The notes beneath the pieces are model-generated. The model had not been told where the DNA came from, did no database searches, and saw only the letters and a list, made by a program, of their open reading frames with translations. A stretch of 59,434 nt of DNA, taken from the NCBI GenBank assembly GCA_030154385.1, contig JASKJZ010000001.1, positions 1 to 59,434 on the forward strand. The letters are read 5' to 3'. The DNA comes from Clostridiales bacterium (lineage in GTDB: Bacteria > Bacillota_A > Clostridia > Lachnospirales > Lachnospiraceae). The translations under genes were made by a program, and so were the position numbers. This document shows positions 24,991 through 34,707 of this stretch, piece after piece (position 1 is the first letter of the stretch; the number at the start of each line of letters is the position of its first letter).

Positions 24991-26918
24991 ATCAATCCAC
25001 CTTGAAAGGCTAGGATTAATTCCTTAAGCTCTAAGATTTGGTGTTGTAATTCTTTTCCGATATCCGTGTGTCCAACGGTAACCCGCGGTTTCATAACTTC
25101 AATAATGCTTACTTTAGGCGTTCGTTTATAAAGCTCTGTTTCATTTTCGGGAGAATAGGTATGATGCTCTGCTAAATTTAATGTTCTGGAATTATAGATA
25201 AGCGTATAACCAGCAATTCCTGTTTTAGACTGATATGCCTTTGATATTCCTCCGTCGATTAAAAAAAGTCTTCCGTTGGCTCGAATAGGAGATTCTCCCT
25301 CCTTGAGGCGAACGGGAACATGACCATTGACGATATGTGCATGGGTTGGTGAGAGACCAAATTCGATTAAAATTTTCTCGCAAAAGGTCTCTTGGTTACT
25401 GAGCGAATAATAGGGATTAAAGGTTTCTTTCCTAGCAGAGGGTGACTCCAAGAAATATTGTTCAAAACAAGATAGCTTGCTTTTCCCAAATAAGGGAGAA
25501 TTTGGGCCGCACCAAAGATACCACATAAAATCGACCGCATTTTGATGGAAAGCTGCTTTTGGAGGGGAGAAGTAAGCCGCTTTTACAAATTCTTCCATTT
25601 GGTCTAAGAGTGCTTTTCCCTGGTAGACGTTTCCTTCTATAGCAATGGAAGAAAACGTGCCGTCGGGGTTGCTTGGGATACAGGCATGGAACAACAAATT
25701 GTTATTAAAGCACTTATAAATACTGCCATGAGAATAAAGGTATTTTATGTGCTTATGAAGGGCACTGCTATGCAAGAAGGCGATTTCTAATACATTCATA
25801 AGTGCATCCTCCTCTTGTGTCAAATCGAGTGGAGAGGAAACATCAATAGTAGGGAAATAAGTATCTCGAAGCGGATACAAGGTTTTGTCCACCTCCACTA
25901 ACTGATTCAAATAATCGATGCGAGTTAAAAGATTTCGTTCATCCATTTCATATTCCGGGTGTTTGTTTATTAATTGACCCTCTAGTTTGAATTGGATGAT
26001 GGTGATGGCTTTATGCATTTTTGCTGCTAAGGGAAGGCTGATGGGAGCATATTTGTTTTCGTCCCATACTACGGGATAAAATAAATCACAGGGATCGTCG
26101 TGGTAAACATCATCAGCAAAGGTGGCTAGCGATCGCAGACTAATACCATATCCATCCTCAATGAGGTCGAAGGTATTGTAATGTATGGCCATTCGGATTA
26201 CATTTGCAATTAGAGCACGATTGCCACAGGCAGCACCCATCCAGGAAATGTCGTGATTGCCCCATTGGATATCGACATCCGGGAAGGTAGATAGCTCGCG
26301 GAGTATTCGGTCAGGGCGAGAACCACGGTCATAAATGTCGCCGATGATATGCAGCCGGTCGATGCAAAGGGATTGGATCAGATTGCAAATCGCTTCGATA
26401 AAACGATCTGCATTTCCAAGGTTTGCAATGGATTCAATAATAGACTGATAGTAGACTTCTTTGTTGATATCTTTATCGGCATGAAGAAGCTCGTCCAGGA
26501 TATACGCATATTCAGGAGGCATCTTTTTTCGAACCTTTGAGCGGGTATATTTGGATGAACACTTTTTGCATACTTGAATCAGGCGGTAAATGGTGACCTT
26601 TTGCCAGCTTTCTAAGGAGGAACCAGATAGTGTCATGGCGGAAAGGACGCGTCCTGGATAATAAATGAGCTCTGCTAATTGCTCACGTTCGAAAGGGAGG
26701 ATGATATCGCCAAATAAATCATCAATTTTTGTTTTGATAACGCCAGAGGCGCTTCGTAAAAGATGGGAAAAATTTTCATATTCTCCATGCAAATCACTAA
26801 AGAAATATTCGGTTCCTTTTGGAAGGCATTGAATCGCCTCCAAATTAATAATTTCACAGACGCAGGCTTCTATTGTTGGATATTCCTTTGCTAAACGCTC
26901 TAAATACCTTTTTTCCAT
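24966..26918 (-). CDS. fbp: Class III fructose-1,6-bisphosphatase
   Basis: 650 residues, full length for the Firmicutes-specific class III enzyme (calcineurin-like phosphoesterase fold). It turns fructose-1,6-bisphosphate into fructose-6-phosphate for gluconeogenesis. Metal-binding motifs are FSDLHGEYENF near residue 42, IGDIYDRGSRPDRIL near 190, WGNHDISWMGAA near 220 and NGHVPVRLKEGESP near 535. It shares four bases and a terminator with the convergent LacI gene. Together with pckA and pgi in this window it supplies a gluconeogenic route. Confidence 0.93.
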   Translation of the reverse strand: MEKRYLERLAKEYPTIEACVCEIINLEAIQCLPKGTEYFFSDLHGEYENFSHLLRSASGVIKTKIDDLFGDIILPFEREQLAELIYYPGRVLSAMTLSGSSLESWQKVTIYRLIQVCKKCSSKYTRSKVRKKMPPEYAYILDELLHADKDINKEVYYQSIIESIANLGNADRFIEAICNLIQSLCIDRLHIIGDIYDRGSRPDRILRELSTFPDVDIQWGNHDISWMGAACGNRALIANVIRMAIHYNTFDLIEDGYGISLRSLATFADDVYHDDPCDLFYPVVWDENKYAPISLPLAAKMHKAITIIQFKLEGQLINKHPEYEMDERNLLTRIDYLNQLVEVDKTLYPLRDTYFPTIDVSSPLDLTQEEDALMNVLEIAFLHSSALHKHIKYLYSHGSIYKCFNNNLLFHACIPSNPDGTFSSIAIEGNVYQGKALLDQMEEFVKAAYFSPPKAAFHQNAVDFMWYLWCGPNSPLFGKSKLSCFEQYFLESPSARKETFNPYYSLSNQETFCEKILIEFGLSPTHAHIVNGHVPVRLKEGESPIRANGRLFLIDGGISKAYQSKTGIAGYTLIYNSRTLNLAEHHTYSPENETELYKRTPKVSIIEVMKPRVTVGHTDIGKELQHQILELKELILAFQGGLIKETLPGR

Positions 26919-26999
26919 ATAAAATCCTTTCTCTAGGAATTATTTTGTTTTCAATATTGTAGCATTATCCAGGAGAAAAGACAATAAGCTACAATTTTA

Positions 27000-27028
27000 T
27001 TGACATAATATCCTTAAAATGATAATAT
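27000..27028 (+). promoter_or_regulatory. Promoter of malQ-glgP
   Basis: Perfect TTGACA, 17-bp spacer, TAATAT. Just downstream lie two tandem 10-bp copies CGAAAATTTA/CGAAAATTTG (27043-27062); the first copy overlaps the CpG-centred palindrome TTTCGAAA (27040-27047), a shape used by LacI-type operators. Confidence 0.6.
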
Positions 27029-27081
27029 TATAATAAGAGTTTCGAAAATTTACGAAAATTTGAAAGGAGGGCAAAACAAAA

Positions 27082-28569
27082 ATGAAGAAGAAGGTACGTG
27101 GAGCTGGAATACTGCTTCCCATTAGCAGTCTTCCCTCTCCTTATGGAATTGGAACGTTTGGAAGAGAGGCATTTTGCTTTATTGATCAATTAGTTCAGGC
27201 AAAACAAAAGTATTGGCAGGTGCTTCCAATTGGTCCTACCAGCTATGGCGATAGCCCTTATCAATCCTTTTCTGCGTTTGCGGGGAATCCTTATTTTATT
27301 GATCTTGATTATCTTGTGGAAGAAGGGCTATTAAAAGAATCGGAAATTGAGCAGCTTTCCGATAATGGGGCGGAGGATAAGGTAGATTATGCCGCTATTT
27401 ATAAGAGCAGATTTGTTATTTTAAAGCACGCATTTCAAAGGAGCAGGCATCAAGAAGATGTTGACTATCTTGCATTTTGTGAAAAAACGCAGTTCTGGTT
27501 ATCAGACTATGCGCTTTATATGGCAGTAAAAAATCATTTTCAGGATGCTTCTTGGTTGTCATGGGATGCGGATATCCGCAATCGGGAGACCAAGGCGGTT
27601 ATGAAGTACGAAGCGTTGCTGCAAGAAGAAATTGGCTTTTGGAAGTTTTGTCAGTATAAATTTTTTGAGCAATGGAACCGGGTAAAGAGCTATGCAAACC
27701 AAAAAGGAATTCAAATTATAGGAGATATTCCCCTATATGTTGCGATGGACAGTGCTGATGTTTGGGTACATGGGAGACTCTTTGATTTGGATGAGAGAAA
27801 AAATCCGATTCACATTGCAGGTGTTCCTCCAGATAATTTTTCCGCGACAGGACAGCGGTGGGGGAACCCACTGTATCGCTGGGATGTGATGGAGCGGGAG
27901 GATTTTCTTTGGTGGAGAGCACGTATGGCAGCAAGCGCCGCTCTTTATGATGTGATTCGGATTGATCATTTTATTGGGATTGTACGTTATTTTGGCATCC
28001 CGAACTCTTGTGAAACGGCTGAACATGGAGAGTATCAGTATGGACCGGGTGAAAAGCTCACGAGAGCAATCAAGGAATCCATTGGCGAGAGCGAGATTAT
28101 TGCAGAAGACCTTGGGGTGGTTGTACCGAAGGTACGTCGCCTGATTAATAAGACTGGATGGCCAGGTATGAAGGTCTTGGAATTTGCATTTGACAGTGGT
28201 GCGGGAAATGAAAATCTTCCGCATAATTATAAGACAAACAATTGCATCGTAGATGGAGGAACCCATGACAATGAGACAATGGAAGGGTTCTTTGGACGCC
28301 AGAAGGCAAGGGATCTTCGTTTTGTAAAGGAATATCTGCACGTAAAACGTAAAAAAGAAATACGAGAAGCTGTTATACGTCTGGGGTATCAAAGTATTGC
28401 AAATACGGTCATTTTTCAAATGCAGGATATTATAGGGCTTGATAACAAGGCAAGGATGAATTTTCCAGGAACCTTAGGTGGAAATTGGGAGTGGCGTCTT
28501 AAAAAGGGTCAGTTTGGAGAAACCGAACAATCCTACTTGGCGCAGCTTACAACAATTTATGGACGATAA
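27082..28569 (+). CDS. malQ: 4-alpha-glucanotransferase
   Basis: 495 residues, glycoside hydrolase family 77 (amylomaltase). It moves glucan segments between maltodextrins. Recognisable parts are GAGILLPISSLPSPYGIGTFG at the start, GDSPYQSFSAFAGNPYFID, GDIPLYVAMDSADVW, the nucleophile region YDVIRIDHFIGI, the acid/base region IIAEDLGVV and DGGTHDNETM. AAAGGAGG precedes the ATG. It forms an operon with the phosphorylase 14 bases later, the standard pair for degrading maltodextrin or glycogen. Confidence 0.94.
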   Translation: MKKKVRGAGILLPISSLPSPYGIGTFGREAFCFIDQLVQAKQKYWQVLPIGPTSYGDSPYQSFSAFAGNPYFIDLDYLVEEGLLKESEIEQLSDNGAEDKVDYAAIYKSRFVILKHAFQRSRHQEDVDYLAFCEKTQFWLSDYALYMAVKNHFQDASWLSWDADIRNRETKAVMKYEALLQEEIGFWKFCQYKFFEQWNRVKSYANQKGIQIIGDIPLYVAMDSADVWVHGRLFDLDERKNPIHIAGVPPDNFSATGQRWGNPLYRWDVMEREDFLWWRARMAASAALYDVIRIDHFIGIVRYFGIPNSCETAEHGEYQYGPGEKLTRAIKESIGESEIIAEDLGVVVPKVRRLINKTGWPGMKVLEFAFDSGAGNENLPHNYKTNNCIVDGGTHDNETMEGFFGRQKARDLRFVKEYLHVKRKKEIREAVIRLGYQSIANTVIFQMQDIIGLDNKARMNFPGTLGGNWEWRLKKGQFGETEQSYLAQLTTIYGR

Positions 28570-28583
28570 GAAAGGGGTATCAA

Positions 28584-30917
28584 ATGAATCATTTTAAGCA
28601 AGATGTGGAGCAGCTATTAACGCTTAACTATGGAAAGACAGTGGAAAATGCAAGTGTAATCGAGCTTTACCACGCAGTCTCAAAGGCAGCTATGCAGGTG
28701 CTCGAAGGTGACTGGGGATTGGATGCAAAACAAAAAAAGGTCTGCTATCTTTCGGCAGAGTTTTTAGTTGGACGTCTCATTTATAGTAATCTTTATAATC
28801 TTGGTCTTTTGAATCAATTTTCAGAGCTTATGACCGAAAATGGCAGAGATATTCGGGTTCTAGAGGAGGTCGAGGATGCCGCATTAGGAAATGGAGGCCT
28901 TGGACGCTTGGCAGCCTGCTTTCTTGATTCGGGAGCTACCATCGGCATATGCTTAAATGGGTATGGGATTCGTTATAAATATGGACTGTTCCATCAATAT
29001 TTTAAGGATGGCTTTCAAATGGAAGAAGCGGATGATTGGATGCGATTTGGAGATCCCTGGTCTTTGCGAAAAGAGGAAGAAAAGGTTACCGTTGTGTTTA
29101 AAAATCAGACGGTCTATGCAGTTCCCTATGATACCCCAGTGATCGGATATGGAGCCCAAAACGTGAATACGCTTCGTTTATGGCAGGCAGAGGCCTTGGA
29201 AGACTTTAACTTTACCTTGTTTAATGACCAAAAATATGAGAAAGCGGTGAAGGATAAAAACGATGCGGAAGCAATTGTTAGTGTTTTATATCCAAACGAT
29301 AGTACGGATGAAGGAAAGAGACTGCGTCTAAAACAGCAGTATTTCTTTTCAAGCGCGACACTTCAGGATATGGTGCGCCGATACAAAAAAAATTATGGCA
29401 GCGATTTTGGGAGTTTTTCCAAAGAATATGCGGTGCAGCTCAACGATACGCATCCTGTGGTAGCGATACCTGAGCTGATACGTCTACTGATGGAAGAGGA
29501 GGGAATGAAATTTGCAAAAGCATTTAAAATTGCAAAAGAAACCTTTGCGTACACCAATCATACCGTTATGGCAGAGGCTCTCGAAAAGTGGAGTGTAAAG
29601 TTATTCAAGAGTGTGATTCCAAATGTTTACAAGTATGTTGCAATGCTTCAACGGGCACTGATTAAGGAATTGACATTACATGGTGTTGCAGAGACAGAAA
29701 AACAAGCTTTTTATATTGTCGATGGAGACCTGATACACATGGCACGCCTGGCAGTATTTTGCAGTCATTCTACCAATGGTGTTGCCAAGCTTCATACCGA
29801 TATTTTAAAACAGGACGTCTTAAAAGAATGGTATGAGTTGTATCCCGAACGTTTTCAAAATAAAACAAATGGAATCACGCAGCGTAGATGGCTTGGACTA
29901 TCCAATATGGAATTATCTGGTTTTATTACAGACAAAATAGGGAATGCCTGGATAACAGATTTGGATAAGTTAACGGATTTGGAAAAGTATGCGAATGATC
30001 CGATTGTCATGAAGGAATTTGATAATATCAAGCACTTAAAAAAACAACAGCTTGCAGATTATATCTGGAAAAAAGAAGCGATTACGGTAAATCCAGATTT
30101 TATTTTCGATATACAGGTGAAACGTCTTCATGAATATAAACGACAGCTCCTAAATGCGTTTTCTATTCTTGATATCTATTATGGTATAAAAGAAGGACGA
30201 ATCAAAGATTTTACGCCGACTTGTTTTATCTTTGGTGCAAAAGCGGCACCTGGATATTTTCGAGCAAAGGCAATCATCAAATACATCAATGAAATTGCTA
30301 AGATGATTGATAACGATCCAGCGGTGAAGGATTTTCTAAAGGTAGTTTTTGTTTCGAACTATAATGTTTCGTATGCAGAAAAGCTTACACCAGCAGCAGA
30401 TGTGTCAGAGCAAATTTCGACGGCTGGTACAGAAGCTTCTGGTACTGGAAATATGAAATTTATGTTAAACGGAGCAGTGACTCTTGGAACCTACGATGGA
30501 GCGAATGTTGAAATTGTAGAACAGGCAGGAGAGTCTAATAATTATATTTTTGGTGCCCGAGTAGATGAGATTGAGAAAGCGAAAAAGGCATATGATCCAA
30601 AGAAGCTTTATCGCAAGGATAAGAGAATAAAGAGAGTGGTTGATAGTTTAATTGATGGAACCTTTGATGATGGGGGAACCGGGATGTTTCAGGAACTCTA
30701 TGATGCAATTTTGAAAGGGGCAAGCTGGCACCAGCCAGATCATTATTTTCTGCTCCTTGATTTTCTTCCCTATGTTGATGCAAAAATAAAGGTAAATCAA
30801 GACTATAAAGATAGTGTTAGCTTCCGAAGAAAATGTTTTCTAAATGTAGTAAACGCAGGTAAATTCTCAAGTGATCGTACAATACGACAATACTGGGAAG
30901 AAATTTGGGAAAAATAG
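28584..30917 (+). CDS. glgP: Glycogen/starch/alpha-glucan phosphorylase
   Basis: 777 residues, GT35 family, releasing glucose-1-phosphate from alpha-1,4-glucan with phosphate. Key stretches are AALGNGGLGRLAACFLDS, QLNDTHPVVAIPELIRLLMD-like region near 290, FDIQVKRLHEYKRQLLN near 510, and the PLP site EASGTGNMKF with Lys625. Slightly shorter than E. coli MalP/GlgP but complete. The products of MalQ and GlgP feed glycolysis; MalP and GlgP substrates cannot be separated from sequence. Confidence 0.94.
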   Translation: MNHFKQDVEQLLTLNYGKTVENASVIELYHAVSKAAMQVLEGDWGLDAKQKKVCYLSAEFLVGRLIYSNLYNLGLLNQFSELMTENGRDIRVLEEVEDAALGNGGLGRLAACFLDSGATIGICLNGYGIRYKYGLFHQYFKDGFQMEEADDWMRFGDPWSLRKEEEKVTVVFKNQTVYAVPYDTPVIGYGAQNVNTLRLWQAEALEDFNFTLFNDQKYEKAVKDKNDAEAIVSVLYPNDSTDEGKRLRLKQQYFFSSATLQDMVRRYKKNYGSDFGSFSKEYAVQLNDTHPVVAIPELIRLLMEEEGMKFAKAFKIAKETFAYTNHTVMAEALEKWSVKLFKSVIPNVYKYVAMLQRALIKELTLHGVAETEKQAFYIVDGDLIHMARLAVFCSHSTNGVAKLHTDILKQDVLKEWYELYPERFQNKTNGITQRRWLGLSNMELSGFITDKIGNAWITDLDKLTDLEKYANDPIVMKEFDNIKHLKKQQLADYIWKKEAITVNPDFIFDIQVKRLHEYKRQLLNAFSILDIYYGIKEGRIKDFTPTCFIFGAKAAPGYFRAKAIIKYINEIAKMIDNDPAVKDFLKVVFVSNYNVSYAEKLTPAADVSEQISTAGTEASGTGNMKFMLNGAVTLGTYDGANVEIVEQAGESNNYIFGARVDEIEKAKKAYDPKKLYRKDKRIKRVVDSLIDGTFDDGGTGMFQELYDAILKGASWHQPDHYFLLLDFLPYVDAKIKVNQDYKDSVSFRRKCFLNVVNAGKFSSDRTIRQYWEEIWEK

Positions 30918-30927
30918 ACAAATGATG

Positions 30928-30973
30928 AAAAAGAAATGTTGTAAATACACAAAAGGCAACATTTCTTTTTTTA
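30928..30973 (+). terminator. Terminator after glgP
   Basis: Stem AAAGAAATGTTG / CAACATTTCTTT with a 16-base loop, then T-run. Confidence 0.85.
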
Positions 30974-30977
30974 TTGC

Positions 30978-31004
30978 GAAAAAATGTGAAATATAGTACG
31001 ATAT
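30978..31004 (+). promoter_or_regulatory. Candidate sigma-D (flagellar) promoter for the chemoreceptor
   Basis: GAAA, 15 bp, TACGATAT, close to the TAAA-N15-GCCGATAT form used for motility genes. Consistent with a chemotaxis gene behind it, but one base short in each element. Confidence 0.35.
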
Positions 31005-31037
31005 AGAAAATATAGAAGGGCAAAGGGAGCGATAAAT

Positions 31038-32768
31038 TTGAAAAAACAAAGAACAAGGGGATTTCGAATTGGTACCAAGATTTTACTATTTTTTCTCCTC
31101 ATTAGTACGTTAAGCTGTATACTTCTGGGATTTTTGTGTTATAGCAAGGCTTATTCTTATTTACTGGAGCTTAGCAGAGAGCATACGCTTGGTATGGCAC
31201 AAACAGTCGCAGACAATTTGGACAGCGAGGCACACCAAAAACTTCAGGTATCGGATGAATCCACTTCTACCTATCAGGATATGATTACATTTTTAAGAAC
31301 CTTTGTCAACCGGGGAGATATTACCTATCTATACACCTTACGTTTGATTGATGCGGAGCACGTTGCTTTTGTTTTAGATGCAGATGAAGAGGAGCCGGCG
31401 GCAATTGGAGAGACTTATGATATGGATAATTTCATGCAAAGGGCCTTTTCTGGAGAGGCCGTATATGATACTTCCTTTACGACAGATAAGTGGGGAACGG
31501 TATATTCGGCATATGCTCCTATGTATGATTCTACGGGTAAGGTTGTTGCCATCGTGGGAGCTGATTGCAGCGTAGAGAATATACATCAGGATATGAAACA
31601 ATTGCAAATTGCTGTTTTTGCTCTTACATTTTTTGTGTGGATAATAGGAGCCGTGATTGCATATATTTTTTCTAAAAAGTTATCGAAAAATCTTTGTGAG
31701 GTGAATCAAAGAGTAGCGGAAATTGCGACCAGTGACGGGGATTTAACGAGCAGGGTAAGAGTAAGTTCAAGGGATGAATTAGAACTAATTGCAAAAAATA
31801 TCAATGAATTTATTGAAAAGATTCAAGTAATTATTGAATCGGTAAATCAAACCATCTATGAAGTGGAGGAGGTTGCAACAGAGGTAGCGACGGAACTTTC
31901 CTATGAGACAGCACAGGTGGAGAAAGTGAATGAAAACGTAGATCGTCTTCATTTGAACATGGAAGAGATCAGTGCCTCCATGGATCAAATTTCCGAGACC
32001 AGCACCTCGGTATATACCGTAATCGCCTCGATCGAAACAGAAGCGAAGGCGGATATGCAGCTTGCCAAGGATATCCATGTAAGAGCAAAGGAATTGTCTG
32101 GTAATTCTAAGAAGGCTCAAAAGGCAGCATATGAGATGTCCACACAAATATCAGAGAAACTAAAGGGACATATTGAGGATGCTAGGAAGGTAGAGCAGAT
32201 ACAGCTTCTTACAGCGAGTATCATCGATATTGCAGAACAGACAAATTTATTAGCGCTCAATGCAAATATTGAAGCAGCAAGAGCAGGTGAACACGGAAAA
32301 GGTTTTGCTGTGGTTGCAGAGGAAATTGGAAAGCTTGCGGCTACTTCTGAAGAAGCGGCGAGCCAAATTCAACAAATGAGCGAAGGAGTCGTAATTGCGG
32401 TTGAAAATTTAAGTATGTCTTCGGAACAGCTTTTACACTATATTGGAAATACGACGATGAAGGATTATGAGGAAATTGTAAGGACGGGAGAAAATTATGA
32501 TTTGGATGCGACGTCAGTCGAGGATACGATGGAAAAGCTGGTGATGCATGCAAAGGATTTAAGGGAAATGTTTGAACAGATTACGCTTTCTGTAAATGGT
32601 GCTGCGTCAGCCGTCTCGGATACCACGAACGATCTTTCACAAATCGCCCAATCAATTCGAACGATTGATGAGACGAGTCTTCGCTTAAATGATAAGACGG
32701 GTAAAAATCGAGAGGAAATGGAGCAGCTAAAAGATAAGATATCGTTTTTTAAAACAAGGGAAGGTTAA
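31038..32768 (+). CDS. Methyl-accepting chemotaxis protein
   Basis: 576 residues. Membrane helix (about 14-36), extracytoplasmic Cache-type sensor (37-188; [28 protein letters not shown] is the usual end), second membrane helix (189-213), HAMP (about 214-268) and a cytoplasmic signalling domain whose hairpin tip [21 protein letters not shown] binds CheA/CheW. Ligand unknown; the sensor matches small-molecule-binding Cache domains. TTG start with AAGGGAG upstream. Monocistronic, between two terminators. Confidence 0.9.
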   Translation: MKKQRTRGFRIGTKILLFFLLISTLSCILLGFLCYSKAYSYLLELSREHTLGMAQTVADNLDSEAHQKLQVSDESTSTYQDMITFLRTFVNRGDITYLYTLRLIDAEHVAFVLDADEEEPAAIGETYDMDNFMQRAFSGEAVYDTSFTTDKWGTVYSAYAPMYDSTGKVVAIVGADCSVENIHQDMKQLQIAVFALTFFVWIIGAVIAYIFSKKLSKNLCEVNQRVAEIATSDGDLTSRVRVSSRDELELIAKNINEFIEKIQVIIESVNQTIYEVEEVATEVATELSYETAQVEKVNENVDRLHLNMEEISASMDQISETSTSVYTVIASIETEAKADMQLAKDIHVRAKELSGNSKKAQKAAYEMSTQISEKLKGHIEDARKVEQIQLLTASIIDIAEQTNLLALNANIEAARAGEHGKGFAVVAEEIGKLAATSEEAASQIQQMSEGVVIAVENLSMSSEQLLHYIGNTTMKDYEEIVRTGENYDLDATSVEDTMEKLVMHAKDLREMFEQITLSVNGAASAVSDTTNDLSQIAQSIRTIDETSLRLNDKTGKNREEMEQLKDKISFFKTREG

Positions 32769-32778
32769 AGAAAGATAT

Positions 32779-32809
32779 AAAAAAGGATTCCGATTTGGAA
32801 TCCTTTTTT
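32779..32809. terminator. Bidirectional terminator
   Basis: Stem AAAAAAGGATTCC / GGAATCCTTTTTT with a 5-base loop between the chemoreceptor (+) and pckA (-). Confidence 0.9.
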
Positions 32810-32839
32810 TGCGGGAATTACTTAATTGTTACACTGGAT

Positions 32840-34531
32840 TTATTTTAACTCATCCACAACCTTCTGGATTGCAGCGAGTGCGTCATCTGGAAGTTTATCA
32901 TATCCATCTTTCTTTTCTTCCATTGATTTTACGAAGTTAACACGATCCATCATACGGGATTTAAGCTGATCAACATAAGCAGCATCGTTCATATCTGGAA
33001 CAAAGCCTTCCCATTCCATAATTTCGATATCGGAGAATGGTCCCCATGGTTTGAATTCTGCTTTTCCTTCTACGATGGTTTCAAGAATGCCCAAGGTATC
33101 TTTTGGTTGTACCTTCTTGCCCATGAAATCACCAGTATTGATGATGTAGCAGTCTACATTTTTATCTCCTACTAATTTTTTGAATTTTTCATAGTCATTT
33201 GCAAGAGGATAGGTTCTAAATGGGTTAGCATATGGTACTACAACAAGTGCGTTAGGATCTGCTCCAGGAGCAAGTCTTTCAGCCGTTGTTCTCTTGGTTG
33301 CAAGAGTAGCACCCATAACAGAAGCCAAAGAAGCACCTTTTAGTTTTACGATTGGTGGAATGGTAGGGTCTTTCATAATCCAGAAGATGGAGTTAACAGG
33401 AGCATCAATCTTGTCAACACGATTTGGAGACCAAATCTTGGATTTGATAGCACGTCCATTACCATTACGGATATCTTCTGTAACGAGCTGAATCTTTCCT
33501 TCGCTGTCTTGTGTTACGGAGCAGTTTTGAACGGTAATCAGATATTTATTGTCTTCACAGCCAGTTGGGTAATCCTGTGTCTTGTCAAAATAGGATGGTT
33601 CCAATGCTACAGAAGAGCAGGTATCGGTGTTGATGATGAAAGCATCGTCATGAAGAACGGTTACATCATACTTTCCGCCGTGTTTTGCATGAGTAATGGT
33701 TGATTTTCCAGAACCAGATAAACCAAATACAGAAGCAACATATTTTTTGCCATCTGCTAAATTGTATTCTTTTTGTCCACCGTGACAGGAAGCATATCCG
33801 TTGCGGTTTGCAAGAGCCCAAGCCATTGTGAGCGTACCTTTTTTATGTTCACCGAAGTATCTCATACCTAAAATGGCAGCGCAGTTTTGGTTGGTGTTAA
33901 AATAGCAAAGGGTCTTAGGATCGCTTAAGCAAGACAAATCAACACCTGGACGGTCAGAACCATTCCACTGTGGATCCGAGAAAAGATAAATGTCAGGTTC
34001 ATTTCCGCCACCTACAGGAATGGAGTTTTTGTACATTCTGACATATTCATCGGAAAGATACTGGAAGTTGAGCATCCAGTTGTACATTACGTTTTCTTCA
34101 CCTTCTGGAATCAAAAGATGTGCCTTTACCATGAATTCTGGATCAAGTCCAACAAAAACTTCTGCATGATACATAGTTTTCCAACGAGTTTCATATACGG
34201 CATCCATAACAACTTTATCAAGAGCTTCACAGTTTACTCCTGGTTCACCGGCAATTCTTCTTGCGGTTGCATAACGTCCGGTGATTGCACCATCATTGAA
34301 TAGCAAAACCTTTGCGTCTGGTTCCAGACCAAATTCTTCTCCGCGGTATACCGGCATATCAGTAACGACTGTACCAGGTGAATTTTTTGCTAGTTCATAA
34401 GCTTCTTTTAAGGTGTTGACCTTAACTACGTTATTACCGTAGAAAGCAGCTTCGATGATAGAACGAGTTTTGTAAAAACCTGGTTTTCCTGCTCCAATTT
34501 CATTGATTGGATAATACGCTTTTGTTGACAT
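32840..34531 (-). CDS. pckA: Phosphoenolpyruvate carboxykinase (ATP)
   Basis: 563 residues. Converts oxaloacetate and ATP to PEP, or works in the PEP-carboxylating direction in fermenters. Kinase motifs are P-loop GLSGSGKST at 270-278, VLHDDAFIIN (second metal/ATP site), and the substrate-site Arg/Lys region around GRYATARRIAG. ATP rather than GTP specificity follows from this family's P-loop. AGGAGG precedes the ATG. A good promoter, a CpG-centred palindrome and a long leader hairpin lie upstream. Confidence 0.93.
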   Translation of the reverse strand: MSTKAYYPINEIGAGKPGFYKTRSIIEAAFYGNNVVKVNTLKEAYELAKNSPGTVVTDMPVYRGEEFGLEPDAKVLLFNDGAITGRYATARRIAGEPGVNCEALDKVVMDAVYETRWKTMYHAEVFVGLDPEFMVKAHLLIPEGEENVMYNWMLNFQYLSDEYVRMYKNSIPVGGGNEPDIYLFSDPQWNGSDRPGVDLSCLSDPKTLCYFNTNQNCAAILGMRYFGEHKKGTLTMAWALANRNGYASCHGGQKEYNLADGKKYVASVFGLSGSGKSTITHAKHGGKYDVTVLHDDAFIINTDTCSSVALEPSYFDKTQDYPTGCEDNKYLITVQNCSVTQDSEGKIQLVTEDIRNGNGRAIKSKIWSPNRVDKIDAPVNSIFWIMKDPTIPPIVKLKGASLASVMGATLATKRTTAERLAPGADPNALVVVPYANPFRTYPLANDYEKFKKLVGDKNVDCYIINTGDFMGKKVQPKDTLGILETIVEGKAEFKPWGPFSDIEIMEWEGFVPDMNDAAYVDQLKSRMMDRVNFVKSMEEKKDGYDKLPDDALAAIQKVVDELK

Positions 34532-34556
34532 AATATTCCTCCTATGATTGATTATA

Positions 34557-34603
34557 TTAATTCATTTTGCGGGGTATAAAGTAGAGCGCAAAATGAGAAT
34601 TAA
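34557..34603 (-). promoter_or_regulatory. Leader hairpin of pckA
   Basis: In the ~120-base leader, TTAATTCATTTTGCG pairs with CGCAAAATG plus AATTAA (15 bp, 2-base bulge) around a 15-base loop, ending about 25 bases before the start codon. No T-run, so it may act on mRNA stability or translation. Confidence 0.45.
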
Positions 34604-34640
34604 TGAATTTGTTAAAAACGTAACCATGCCTGACAATTTT

Positions 34641-34650
34641 AAAACGTTTT
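34641..34650. promoter_or_regulatory. Candidate CcpA/LacI-type operator
   Basis: Perfect palindrome AAAACGTTTT, centred on CpG as in LacI-family sites, placed over the expected start of pckA transcription. It departs by one base in spacing from a cre consensus. Confidence 0.35.
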
Positions 34651-34658
34651 CCACTCTA

Positions 34659-34687
34659 AGTATAATCTTGGTTTTGTCAAATGTCAA
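34659..34687 (-). promoter_or_regulatory. Promoter of pckA
   Basis: On the - strand: perfect TTGACA, 17-bp spacer, TATACT. Confidence 0.75.
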
Positions 34688-34707
34688 TAAAAAAGGAGTG
34701 AGAAAAT

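Noticed and set aside
27733..28419. 228-codon open frame on the - strand
   Set aside because: It is entirely inside malQ, has no ribosome binding site, is full of Cys/Ile/Asn without a domain and reflects the third-base pattern of the real gene.
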